Shown here one piece after another: positions 1 to 7,073 of a stretch of 10,452 bases of DNA. The DNA is from AP-16 sp036395835. GTDB lineage: Bacteria > Pseudomonadota > Alphaproteobacteria > Rhizobiales > Xanthobacteraceae. The position numbers and the translations under genes are program-made. The DNA is taken from NCBI GenBank assembly GCA_036395835.1, contig DASWCW010000160.1, forward strand, positions 1 to 10,452. The letters are read 5' to 3'. Every line of letters begins with the position of its first letter. The first letter of the stretch is position 1. The notes beneath the pieces are model-generated. The model was given only the letters and a program-made list of their open reading frames with translations, did not search any database and was not told the origin of the DNA.

Positions 1-1077
1 ATCGACCAGACCCGATTGCCCCATGAATTCGTCACCGCGCGGCTCGAGACGCTGGAGCACGCGGTCACCGCCATCCGCACCATGCAGGTGCGCGGCGCGC
101 CGCTGATCGGGGCGACCGCCGCCTACGGGCTTTCGCTGGCGCTGCGTGCCGATGCCTCCGATGCCGCGCTCGAGCGCGCCTATGCCGCGCTGTTCGCCGC
201 GCGGCCTACCGCGATCAACCTGAAATGGGGCCTCGACGAGATCCGTAGAGCGGTCGACGGGCTCGCCGGGGCCGAGCGCGTCGCGGCGGCCTATGCGCGC
301 GCCGGCGCGATCTGCGAGGAGGACATCGCCATCAACCGAGCGATGGGCCGGCACGGGGTGAAGCTCATCGAGGCGGTCGCGGCGCACAAGCGGCCGGGCC
401 AGCCGGTCGAGATCCTAACCCATTGCAACGCCGGCTGGCTCGCCACCGTCGACTGGGGCACCGCCACCGCGCCGATGTACACCGCGCACGAGCGCGACAT
501 TCCGGTCCATGTCTGGGTCGACGAGACGCGGCCGCGCAACCAGGGCGCGGCGCTGACCGCCTGGGAGCTCGGCAAGCACGGCGTGCCCCACACCGTGATC
601 GCCGACAACGCCGGCGGCCACCTCATGCAGCACGGCCGCGTCGATCTCGTCATCGTCGGCACCGACCGCGTCACCGCCAACGGCGACGTCTGCAACAAGA
701 TCGGCACCTATCTCAAGGCGCTCGCCGCGTTCGACAATGCGGTGCCGTTCTACGTTGCGCTGCCCTCGCCGACGATCGATTTCACCGTGAGCGACGGGGT
801 CGCCGAAGTGCCGATCGAGGAGCGCGCTCCCGAAGAGGTCGCGACCATGACCGGGCGCACCGCGGACGGGCGGATCGAGACGGTCGCCGTCGTTCCTGCG
901 GGGTCGCCGGTCGCCAATTACGCCTTCGACGTGACGCCGGCGCGGCTCGTCAGCGGGCTCATCACCGAGCGCGGCGTCATTCCGGCGAGCCGGGCAACGC
1001 TCGCCGCGGCATTCCCCGAGCGCTCGGAGGCGGCGGGGGCCGACGCGGGGGCGCCGGTGCGCCCCGCCGCGGAGTGA
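1..1077 (+). CDS. mtnA: S-methyl-5-thioribose-1-phosphate isomerase (5' partial)
   Basis: Converts 5-methylthioribose-1-phosphate to 5-methylthioribulose-1-phosphate in the cytoplasmic methionine salvage pathway. The frame is open from base 1: its first residues, IDQTRLP, match the start-proximal motif of the family, so the true start lies left of the window and the TTG at 16 is internal. Numbering from base 1, RGAPLIG is at 31-37, the catalytic Cys in THCNAG is residue 142 and the catalytic Asp in GTDRV is residue 222. Their 80-residue separation equals that of Cys160/Asp240 in Bacillus subtilis MtnA, which implies about 18 missing N-terminal residues. The NKIGTY motif follows at 232-237. 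The last ~18 residues form an Ala/Pro-rich tail outside the conserved fold. The protein belongs to the eIF2B-alpha/MtnA superfamily; the close paralogue ribose-1,5-bisphosphate isomerase is less likely. The upstream partner (often mtnP) is not visible. Confidence 0.95.
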   Translation: MDQTRLPHEFVTARLETLEHAVTAIRTMQVRGAPLIGATAAYGLSLALRADASDAALERAYAALFAARPTAINLKWGLDEIRRAVDGLAGAERVAAAYARAGAICEEDIAINRAMGRHGVKLIEAVAAHKRPGQPVEILTHCNAGWLATVDWGTATAPMYTAHERDIPVHVWVDETRPRNQGAALTAWELGKHGVPHTVIADNAGGHLMQHGRVDLVIVGTDRVTANGDVCNKIGTYLKALAAFDNAVPFYVALPSPTIDFTVSDGVAEVPIEERAPEEVATMTGRTADGRIETVAVVPAGSPVANYAFDVTPARLVSGLITERGVIPASRATLAAAFPERSEAAGADAGAPVRPAAE

Positions 1078-1086
1078 GGTTCCGGA

Positions 1087-1220
1087 GCTGCCCCCGCGAG
1101 TGAATTCCGAGAGGGCGCGGCACACGCGCTTTCCCTCGCCCCGCTGCGGGGAGAGAGCCTGCCCCGGACCTGATCTGGGGGTGGCGAGCTGCACCGTAGC
1201 GAGCCGGCTGAGGGGCAGCT
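1087..1220. repeat. Intergenic repeat-like hairpin region
   Basis: This stretch fills most of the gap between mtnA and mmcB. It is bounded by a perfect 9 bp inverted repeat (AGCTGCCCC at 1086-1094, GGGGCAGCT at 1212-1220). Inside is a tight hairpin, CCCCGC-T-GCGGGG at 1139-1151, in a context (TTCCCTCGCCCCGCTGCGGG) that resembles short dispersed palindromic repeats often seen between genes in Rhizobiales. The resemblance is from memory, and copy number cannot be judged from one window. It could also serve as a terminator for mtnA, but no T-tract follows. Confidence 0.4.
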
Positions 1221-1278
1221 TCGCGCAACCGATAAGGGGCATATTCCCGTCCGCCACGGGAGCTGGCACAATCGCCCC

Positions 1279-1764
1279 ATGCGACTCGGGCTGGCGGAAT
1301 CCTCTTTGCCGATCGACGGCCGGCAGTCGCCGACCGCGCTTGCGGTCGGGCGCGGCACGGCTCGCCTGTTGTTCTCGCTCGGGCTCTCCACCGTGAGCGA
1401 ACTCGGCCTCGCGTCGGGCCGCCGCGCCGACCTCGTCGCGCTGTCTCCCGATGGCGAATTGTGGATCGTGGAAATCAAATCCTCGACCGAGGATTTCCGC
1501 GCCGACTGCAAATGGTCGGAGTATCGGCTCTACTGCGACCGGCTGTTCTTCGCGACGGCGCTCGAGGTGCCGCTCGCGATCTTTCCGGAAAATGCTGGCC
1601 TGATCCTCGCCGACGCCTTCGGGGCCTCGATCCTGCGCGAGGCCCCCGAGCACCGGCTGGCGCCGGCGAGGCGGCGCAGCATGATGCTGCGCTTCGCCCA
1701 TGCCGCCGCCGGTCGCCTCCAGGCCCTGGCCGACCCCGGCGGGGGCTGGGTGGCGGAGGTTTAG
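1279..1764 (+). CDS. mmcB: MmcB family DNA repair protein (PD-(D/E)XK nuclease-like)
   Basis: A 161-residue cytoplasmic protein of the MmcB/DUF group found mainly in alphaproteobacteria. In Caulobacter mmcB was described as an SOS-regulated gene contributing to mitomycin C resistance. The nuclease-like core is visible: RRADLVAL with Asp51, then WIVEIKSS with Glu65 and Lys67 (a D...ExK pattern), then a conserved FRADCKWSEYRLYCD block at 73-87. ATG 1279 is the first plausible start and the length fits the family, but the ribosome site is weak (GGGAG about 16 bases upstream). A perfect 6 bp stem with a 5 base loop (TCCCGT/ACGGGA, 1245-1261) ends 17 bases before the ATG. I did not see a GTTC-N7-GTTC or GAAC-N7-GAAC alphaproteobacterial LexA box in the upstream gap, so SOS control is not supported here. 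The gene converges with regA. Family assignment is firm; biochemical activity is inferred. Confidence 0.87.
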   Translation: MRLGLAESSLPIDGRQSPTALAVGRGTARLLFSLGLSTVSELGLASGRRADLVALSPDGELWIVEIKSSTEDFRADCKWSEYRLYCDRLFFATALEVPLAIFPENAGLILADAFGASILREAPEHRLAPARRRSMMLRFAHAAAGRLQALADPGGGWVAEV

Positions 1765-1798
1765 CCGGTCGAGTTGTATTTGCTCAGGCGAGAACAGC

Positions 1799-1820
1799 GG
1801 CGATCAAACAGTTGATCGCC
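1799..1820. terminator. Hairpin between convergent mmcB and regA
   Basis: A perfect 9 bp stem with a 4 base loop (GGCGATCAA-ACAG-TTGATCGCC) lies 35 bases after the mmcB stop and 56 bases after the regA stop on the other strand. The position suggests a shared bidirectional terminator. Neither flank has a good run of T in the proper place, so Rho-independent termination is not certain. An operator palindrome is the alternative, though it is badly placed for one because no gene starts here. Confidence 0.5.
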
Positions 1821-1875
1821 AGCAAAACCCGGTCGTGACAACGAGTTATCAAAAATTCCTGGACTCCCCGCCCGC

Positions 1876-2430
1876 CTACCTCGGCGCGCGCTTCGCCAGG
1901 ATGCGCTGCAGCGTGCGGCGGTGCATGTTGAGGCGGCGCGCGGTCTCCGAGACGTTGCGGCCGCACAGCTCGTAGATGCGCTGGATGTGCTCCCAGCGCA
2001 CGCGGTCGGCAGACATCGGGTTCTCCGGCGGCTCGACCTTCTTGCCCTCGCGCGCCAAGAGCACCGCGGCGACGTCGTCGGCATCGGCGGGTTTGGAGAG
2101 ATAATCGACCGCCCCGAGTTTGACCGCATTGACGGCGGTCGCGATGTTGCCGTAGCCGGTGAGCACAATGCCGCGCGCCTCGGGCCGGCGCTGCTTGAGC
2201 GCCGAGATGACCTCGAGCCCGTTGCCGTCGGCGAGCCGCATGTCGACGACCGCGAACGCCGGCGCCGTCCGTTCCACCTGCACGAGCCCGTCCGCCACGG
2301 TATCCGCGGTGGTGACGGTGAATCCCCGCTGCTCCATGGCGCGGGCCAGCCGCTGCAGGAACGATTTGTCGTCCTCGACGATCAGCAGCGATCGGTCGCC
2401 CGGCACTTCGACGGTCGCAATGTCGGTCAT
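1876..2430 (-). CDS. regA: RegA/ActR/PrrA family redox response regulator
   Basis: A 184-residue DNA-binding response regulator, partner of the kinase encoded just upstream on the same strand. The receiver domain spans about 14-125, with acidic pocket Glu19-Asp20-Asp21, phosphoacceptor Asp63 (VVDMRLADGNG, the position known in RegA), Thr91 and Lys113. A Pro-containing linker (133-139) leads to a Fis-type helix-turn-helix at about 145-181 (GRNVSETARRLNMHRRTLQR), the hallmark of this subfamily. In relatives the regulator controls photosynthesis, carbon and nitrogen fixation, hydrogenase and respiration genes in response to redox state, and acid tolerance in Sinorhizobium. The start ATG (2430-2428) has a good ribosome site (GGGAGA about 8 bases upstream). 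The 92 bp gap to regB is GC-rich with no clear terminator, so co-transcription is likely, and an internal promoter cannot be excluded. It is called RegR in Bradyrhizobium. Confidence 0.94.
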   Translation of the reverse strand: MTDIATVEVPGDRSLLIVEDDKSFLQRLARAMEQRGFTVTTADTVADGLVQVERTAPAFAVVDMRLADGNGLEVISALKQRRPEARGIVLTGYGNIATAVNAVKLGAVDYLSKPADADDVAAVLLAREGKKVEPPENPMSADRVRWEHIQRIYELCGRNVSETARRLNMHRRTLQRILAKRAPR

Positions 2431-2522
2431 GGCGCTATTCTCCCGGCAACGCGCCTCCGGCGGCGGCTTGCGGCCGGCCGGAATGGCGCCCCAGTATCTA
2501 GGTAGTCAGTCGGGCCGCCGCC

Positions 2523-3842
2523 TCAAGGGGCCGCCGCGGAGATCCCCGGGCCCGGGCGCTCGTAATCCTCGCGGCGCCAGCGCACCCGGACGCTCGCGCC
2601 GTGCTCCGGCGCCGCACGATTGGCGAAGCTGAGCGCCGCCCCGGTGCGTTCGAGCAGGGTCTTGGCGATGAACACGCCGAGTCCGAGGCCGCTGATTTCG
2701 CCCTCGCCGCCCGGCGGGCGACCGCGACTGGTCAGATAAGGCTCGCCGATGCGGTCGAGAATCTCCGGAGCGAAGCCGGGCCCGTCGTCGGCAATGGCGA
2801 TCACCACCTCGCCGTCGCTCCAGCGTGCCGCGACATCGACCCGCTCGCGAGCGAAATCGACGGCGTTCTCCACGAGATTGCCCAGCCCGTAGATGATCGC
2901 CGGATTGTGCTCGCCGACCGGCTCGGCGGCGCGGTCGGCAGGCAGCGCCACGTCGATCGCGACGCCGAAATTACGGTGGGGGGCGACCACCTCCTCGATC
3001 AGCGCCGAAAGCTTGGAGCGGTCGAACGGCTCGCTCGAGGCGGAGAGCTGGGTCAATTTCGCGAGAATCTCGCGGCAGCGCTGGGCCTGCTCGCGCAGCA
3101 GCTTGACGTCTTCGCTGTGCGGCGAGGTCGGCTCGAGCGCGCGCTCGAGCTCGCGCACCACGACCGCGATGGTGGAGAGCGGGGTGCCGAGCTCGTGCGC
3201 AGCCGCCGCCGCGAGCCCGTCGAGCTGCGAGAGATGCTGCTCGCGCGCCAGCACCAGCTCGGTGGCGGCGAGCGCGTCGGTCAGGAGCCGCGCCTCCTCG
3301 GCGATCTGCCAGGAATAGGCGCCGATCACCCCGAGCGCGACCAGGAGCGAGAACCACACGCCGAGCAGATAGATCGGCGGCAGCTCCAGCGGCTCGTCGC
3401 TCACCCACGGCAGCGGCAGGTGGAAGAACACGAGCGCGGTTGCGCACAGCGCCGCCAAAGCGCCGAGCATCAGCGTCATGCGCGGCGGCAGCGCCGTCGC
3501 CGAAATCAGCACCGGGCCGAGAAAGAGGAACACGAAGGGGTTCTCGACCCCGCCGGTCAGGAACAGCAACAGCGCGAGCTGGATGATATCGAATGCAAGC
3601 AGCCAGGCCGCGCGGTCGGGCTCGAGCCGCTGAATCGGCCGGAACCGCAGCCGCAGGACGAGGTTGAGCGCCGCGCTGCAGGCGATCACCAGCAGGCATG
3701 CGGTCAGCGGCAGGTTGAAATCGAAGACGTAGTGGACGACCAGCACCGCCACGGTCTGGCCGATCGCGGCGAGCCAGCGCAGGCGCACCAGCGTGTCGAG
3801 ACGCACGTTGCGCCGCGGATGCAGCGGATGCTGGGCTTCCAT
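2523..3842 (-). CDS. regB: RegB/ActS/PrrB family redox sensor histidine kinase
   Basis: A 439-residue inner-membrane kinase that signals to RegA. The N-terminal half (about 20-180) is a multi-span membrane domain, probably six helices. In it the heptapeptide GGVENPF (97-103) matches the fully conserved GGxxNPF quinone-sensing motif of RegB. The H-box is AAAHELGTPLSTI with phosphoacceptor His216. Cys256 in QAQRCREIL matches the redox-active cysteine (Cys265 of Rhodobacter capsulatus RegB). The ATPase domain has the N-box GNLVENAVDFA (321-331), G1 DDGPGF (352-357) and G2 GLGLGVF (385-391). So both known redox inputs, quinone and cysteine, appear intact. Start ATG at 3842-3840; the Shine-Dalgarno is weak (GGAGAG about 15-20 bases upstream). 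It is transcribed away from the ABC exporter, sharing an ~89 bp divergent promoter region, and is followed by regA. It is called RegS in Bradyrhizobium. Confidence 0.95.
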   Translation of the reverse strand: MEAQHPLHPRRNVRLDTLVRLRWLAAIGQTVAVLVVHYVFDFNLPLTACLLVIACSAALNLVLRLRFRPIQRLEPDRAAWLLAFDIIQLALLLFLTGGVENPFVFLFLGPVLISATALPPRMTLMLGALAALCATALVFFHLPLPWVSDEPLELPPIYLLGVWFSLLVALGVIGAYSWQIAEEARLLTDALAATELVLAREQHLSQLDGLAAAAAHELGTPLSTIAVVVRELERALEPTSPHSEDVKLLREQAQRCREILAKLTQLSASSEPFDRSKLSALIEEVVAPHRNFGVAIDVALPADRAAEPVGEHNPAIIYGLGNLVENAVDFARERVDVAARWSDGEVVIAIADDGPGFAPEILDRIGEPYLTSRGRPPGGEGEISGLGLGVFIAKTLLERTGAALSFANRAAPEHGASVRVRWRREDYERPGPGISAAAP

Positions 3843-3931
3843 CGGCGCACTCTATCGGCTCTCCGGCCGCGCTCAATGCTCGGGGCGCGCGCGGATCGGG
3901 CGGGCTTGCGCCCTGCGCACGCAGAGGCCAA

Positions 3932-4717
3932 TTGTGCGGGATCGTGCCAATCCCGTCTCCCCAGGCCGCGGAACCCGCCATCGCCGTCGAGCGCCTCGCC
4001 AAGATCTACAAGAGCGGGGTTGCGGTCGACGGCATCTCGTTTGCGCTGGCGCAGGGCTCGATCACCGGCCTGCTCGGCGGCAACGGCGCCGGCAAGACCA
4101 CCACGATCGCCATGATCATGGGGTTGATCATCCCGACCTCGGGCCGAGCGCGCGTGCTCGGCGCCGAGATGCCGCGCCAGCGCTATCGCGTGCTCGGCCG
4201 CATGAATTTCGAGAGCCCCTATGTCGACATGCCGGCGCGGCTCACCACGCGCCAGAACCTCACCGTGTTCGCCAAGCTGTACGGGGTGGAGGACGCGGCC
4301 GCGCGGGTCAAAGCGCTCGCCGAGCAGCTCGATCTCGTCGAACTGCTGGATCGGCCGACCGGCAAGCTTTCCGCCGGCCAGAAGACGCGCGTGTCGCTCG
4401 CCAAGGCCCTGGTCAACCGCCCGGAGATCCTGCTGCTCGACGAGCCGACCGCTTCCCTCGACCCCGACACCGCGGACTGGGTGCGCGCGCGCATCGCGGC
4501 CTACCGCCGCGAGCGCGGCGCCACCATCCTGCTCGCCTCCCACAACATGGCCGAAGTCGAGCGGCTGTGCGAGCGCGTCATCATCATGAAGAAGGGCCGC
4601 ATCGAGGACGACGACGCGCCGGAAGCGCTGCTCGCACGCTACGGCCGGCACACGCTCGAGGAAGTGTTCCTCGACGTCGCCCGCGGCCGCGCGCAAACCA
4701 GCCAGGCCGCGCAATGA
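3932..4717 (+). CDS. ABC transporter ATP-binding protein (ABC-2 exporter type)
   Basis: The nucleotide-binding subunit, cytoplasmic, that powers the permease encoded immediately downstream. From the TTG start (261 aa): Walker A GGNGAGKT (49-56), signature LSAGQ (147-151), Walker B ILLLDEP (166-172) with catalytic Glu171, D-loop SLD (175-177) and H-loop His204. At the Q-loop position the sequence is RMNFESPYVDM (90-100), with Asn/Phe where Gln is usual. TTG 3932 has AGAGG four bases upstream; GTG 3944, four codons later, is an alternative start but has a poorer ribosome site. A 6 bp inverted repeat (CGGGAT 3937-3942, ATCCCG 3950-3955) straddles that GTG. The stop overlaps the permease start by 4 bp, so translation is probably coupled. 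The family includes drug, polysaccharide and NodI-like exporters; the substrate cannot be inferred. Confidence 0.92.
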   Translation: MCGIVPIPSPQAAEPAIAVERLAKIYKSGVAVDGISFALAQGSITGLLGGNGAGKTTTIAMIMGLIIPTSGRARVLGAEMPRQRYRVLGRMNFESPYVDMPARLTTRQNLTVFAKLYGVEDAAARVKALAEQLDLVELLDRPTGKLSAGQKTRVSLAKALVNRPEILLLDEPTASLDPDTADWVRARIAAYRRERGATILLASHNMAEVERLCERVIIMKKGRIEDDDAPEALLARYGRHTLEEVFLDVARGRAQTSQAAQ

Positions 4718-5532
4718 GCCAATATTCCGAGCCGCTCGCGGTCTCGCCGCGCCGCATCGCCGCGATGGTGCTGCGCTATTGCTACCTGCTGCGCTCGTCG
4801 TGGCCGCGGCTGCTCGAGCTGATCTATTGGCCCGCGGTGCAGATGCTGATGTGGGGCTTCCTGCAGCTCTATATCGCCGGCAACGCCGGCTTTTTCGCCC
4901 GCGCCGGCGGCACCTTCATCGGCGCGGTGCTGCTGTGGGACATCCTGTTCCGCGGCCAGCTCGGATTCTCCATCTCGTTCCTCGAGGAGATGTGGGCGCG
5001 CAATCTCGCCAACCTGATGATCAGCCCGCTGCGCCCGATCGAGTTCGTCAGCGCGCTGATGATCATGAGCGTGATCCGGCTGGCGATCGGAATGGTCCCG
5101 GTGTCGTTGCTCGCCATGGCGTTCTTCGGCTTCAATCTTTACGGGCTCGGCCTGGCGCTCGCCGCCTTCTTCGTCAATCTGATCCTGACGAGCTGGGCGA
5201 TCGGCATCCTGGTCTCGGGCCTCGTGCTGCGGAACGGGCTGGGAGCCGAGAGCCTGGCCTGGACCGTCATGTTCCTGCTGCTGCCGCTCACCTGCGTGTA
5301 TTATCCGGTGACGATTCTGCCGCACTGGCTGCAGGTCGTGGCCTGGGCGCTGCCGCCGACCTATGTGTTCGAAGGCATGCGCGAATTGCTGATCAACCAT
5401 GCCTTTCGCGCCGACCTCATGGTGCACGCGCTCGCCATCAACGCGGTGCTCTTCGTTGTGGCCGTCGTGGGCTTCATCGCGTTGCTCGACAGCGCGCGGC
5501 GGCAGGGCTCGCTGATGCAAACCGGCGAATAG
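4714..5532 (+). CDS. ABC-2 type transporter permease
   Basis: A 272-residue integral membrane subunit pairing with the preceding ATPase as a dimeric exporter. A short cytoplasmic N-terminus with an amphipathic stretch (about 11-30) leads to roughly six hydrophobic spans near 35-56, 66-88, 112-137, 143-172, 181-202 and 237-259. The segment from about 173 to 226 (NGLGAES, then YYPVTILPHWLQ, then LPPTYVFEGMRELL) matches the conserved C-terminal ABC-2 permease motif. ATG 4714 overlaps the ATPase stop as ATGA, the usual arrangement for obligate partners, and fixes the start. No periplasmic binding protein or membrane-fusion gene is nearby, which favours export over import. PhaZ starts 74 bp downstream on the same strand with no obvious terminator, so the three genes may share a transcript. 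The substrate is unknown. Confidence 0.92.
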   Translation: MSQYSEPLAVSPRRIAAMVLRYCYLLRSSWPRLLELIYWPAVQMLMWGFLQLYIAGNAGFFARAGGTFIGAVLLWDILFRGQLGFSISFLEEMWARNLANLMISPLRPIEFVSALMIMSVIRLAIGMVPVSLLAMAFFGFNLYGLGLALAAFFVNLILTSWAIGILVSGLVLRNGLGAESLAWTVMFLLLPLTCVYYPVTILPHWLQVVAWALPPTYVFEGMRELLINHAFRADLMVHALAINAVLFVVAVVGFIALLDSARRQGSLMQTGE

Positions 5533-5573
5533 GGAACCGAACCGAGCGCCCGTTCGTAGTGCGCAGGGGATCG

Positions 5574-5604
5574 TTGATCTCGCGCATGCGAAATGGAGTA
5601 TTTA
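5574..5604 (+). promoter_or_regulatory. Weak promoter-like pair upstream of phaZ
   Basis: TTGATC (5574-5579) and an A/T-rich block TATTTA (5599-5604) are 19 bases apart in an otherwise GC-rich region. If used, transcription would begin after ATG 5607, so that ATG could not be the start from this transcript and a downstream ATG (5676, 5733 or 5802) would be used. The GGAG at 5595-5598 argues the other way, for translation from 5607 on a longer transcript. The two readings conflict; support for the promoter is weak. Confidence 0.25.
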
Positions 5605-5606
5605 AA

Positions 5607-7073
5607 ATGTACATTGAAGACGAGATTCGTCGTGTGGAGGGAATTGCGGAGAACACTGTTTCCTCGGTTGACGCAATGAAGAAAAAAGAACAGGGTGCTG
5701 CGCTGCAGCAAAAGGGGCGGGGGCCTCAGCACATGCCCATCGGTGAATTCGGCGGCGCACCGGCGCTGCCGGTCCAGGCCGGCCCGATTCTGTCGACGCC
5801 GATGTATTGGTTCTACGAGATGAGCCACGCTGCGCTCAATCCGTCGCGCGCGTTCGCGGATGCGACAAAGCTCTATTTCAAGAGCCCGATCAATCCGCTG
5901 TCCTACACCACGTTCGGCAAGTCGGTGGCGGCGGCGTGCGAATTGTTCGAGCGCTCGACGCGTCGCTACGGCCAGCCGGAATGGGCCATCGATACGGCCG
6001 CGGTCGGCGGCGAGCGGATTCCCGTTCACATCAAGACGATCTGGGAGCGTCCGTTTTGCCGGCTGTTGCATTTCGAGCGGATCTTCACGCGACCGCCGCG
6101 ACGCCCGCAGCCGCGCGTGCTGCTGGTGGCGCCGATGTCGGGGCATTATCCCACGCTGTTGCGCGGCACGGTCGAGGCCTTCCTGCCCACCCACGACGTC
6201 TACATCACCGAATGGGTCGACGCGCGCATGGTGCCGCTGACCGAGGGCCCCTTCGATCTCGACGATTACATCGATTACATCATTTCCATCCTGCATGTGC
6301 TGCGCGGCGACGTGCACGTGATCGGCGTGTGCCAGCCTTCGGTGCCCGTGCTCGCGGCCATCGCGCGCATGGAGGCGGAAGCCGACCCTTACGTGCCGCA
6401 TTCCATGGTGCTCATGGGCGGCCCGATCGATACCCGCGCCAATCCCACCGCGGTCAACCGCCTCGCCCAGCAGCGCGGGATCGATTGGTTCCGGCGCAAC
6501 GTCATCACCAAGGTTCCGTTCCCGCATCCGGGCTTGATGCGCGACGTCTATCCGGGGTTCCTGCAGCTCAACGGCTTCATGACCATGAACCTCGACCGGC
6601 ACATCGAGGCGCACAAGGACCTGTTCATGCACCTGGTGCGCGGCGACGGCGATTCCGCGCAGAAGCACCGCGAGTTCTACGACGAATATCTGGCGGTGAT
6701 GGATCTCGCCGCGGAGTTCTACCTGCAGACGGTGGATTCCGTGTTCGTCCGTCACGCGCTGCCGAAGGGCGAGTTCACCCATCGCGGCGTACGCGTCGAT
6801 CCGGGTGAGATCCGGCGCGTCGCCTTGATGACGGTCGAGGGCGAGAACGACGATATTTCCGGAGTCGGCCAGACCGAGGCGGCGCATCGCCTGTGCGTCA
6901 ATCTCCCGGCCGATCACAAGGCGCATTATCTCCAGCCCGGCGTCGGCCATTACGGCGTGTTCAACGGATCGCGATTCCGCGCCGAAATCGCGCCCCGCAT
7001 CGCGGATTTCATCCTCTCGCACGACGGCGCCGCCGTGCGCCGGATGTGGCGCAAGGTTGCCGCGCGCGCCTGA
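5607..7073 (+). CDS. phaZ: Intracellular poly(3-hydroxybutyrate) depolymerase
   Basis: Degrades native intracellular PHB granules, releasing hydroxybutyrate units for carbon and energy. It has an alpha/beta-hydrolase fold of the Cupriavidus necator PhaZa1 type, with cysteine as nucleophile. From ATG 5607 (488 aa): Cys242 in VIGVCQPSVPVLAAI, Asp415 in VEGENDDISG and His448 in GVGHYGVF form the triad; spacings of 173 and 206 residues agree within one with Cys183/Asp355/His388 of PhaZa1. Other family blocks are APMSGHYPTLLRGTVE, WVDARMVPL, MGGPIDTRANPTAVN and YPGFLQLNGF. ATG 5607 has GGAG eight bases upstream. Family members are near 420 aa and start close to MYWFYEMSHAALNP (Met66 here, base 5802), so the first ~65 residues are an extension; ATG 5676 and ATG 5733 are further options. 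Codons 1-31 are unusually A/T-rich at third positions. There is no signal peptide, consistent with an intracellular enzyme. Function is firm; the start is not. Confidence 0.94.
   Translation: MYIEDEIRRVEGIAENTVSSVDAMKKKEQGAALQQKGRGPQHMPIGEFGGAPALPVQAGPILSTPMYWFYEMSHAALNPSRAFADATKLYFKSPINPLSYTTFGKSVAAACELFERSTRRYGQPEWAIDTAAVGGERIPVHIKTIWERPFCRLLHFERIFTRPPRRPQPRVLLVAPMSGHYPTLLRGTVEAFLPTHDVYITEWVDARMVPLTEGPFDLDDYIDYIISILHVLRGDVHVIGVCQPSVPVLAAIARMEAEADPYVPHSMVLMGGPIDTRANPTAVNRLAQQRGIDWFRRNVITKVPFPHPGLMRDVYPGFLQLNGFMTMNLDRHIEAHKDLFMHLVRGDGDSAQKHREFYDEYLAVMDLAAEFYLQTVDSVFVRHALPKGEFTHRGVRVDPGEIRRVALMTVEGENDDISGVGQTEAAHRLCVNLPADHKAHYLQPGVGHYGVFNGSRFRAEIAPRIADFILSHDGAAVRRMWRKVAARA

Noticed and set aside
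415..1701. A 428-codon minus-strand open frame opposite mtnA and mmcB
   Set aside because: Its composition is a low-information Arg/Gly/Asp mix and it spans the intergenic repeat; both plus-strand genes have clear catalytic motifs.
2601..4115. A 504-codon plus-strand open frame opposite regB running into the ABC ATPase region
   Set aside because: Antisense shadow of regB: Gln/Arg/Glu-rich, no domain, and it ends inside the ATPase gene in another frame.
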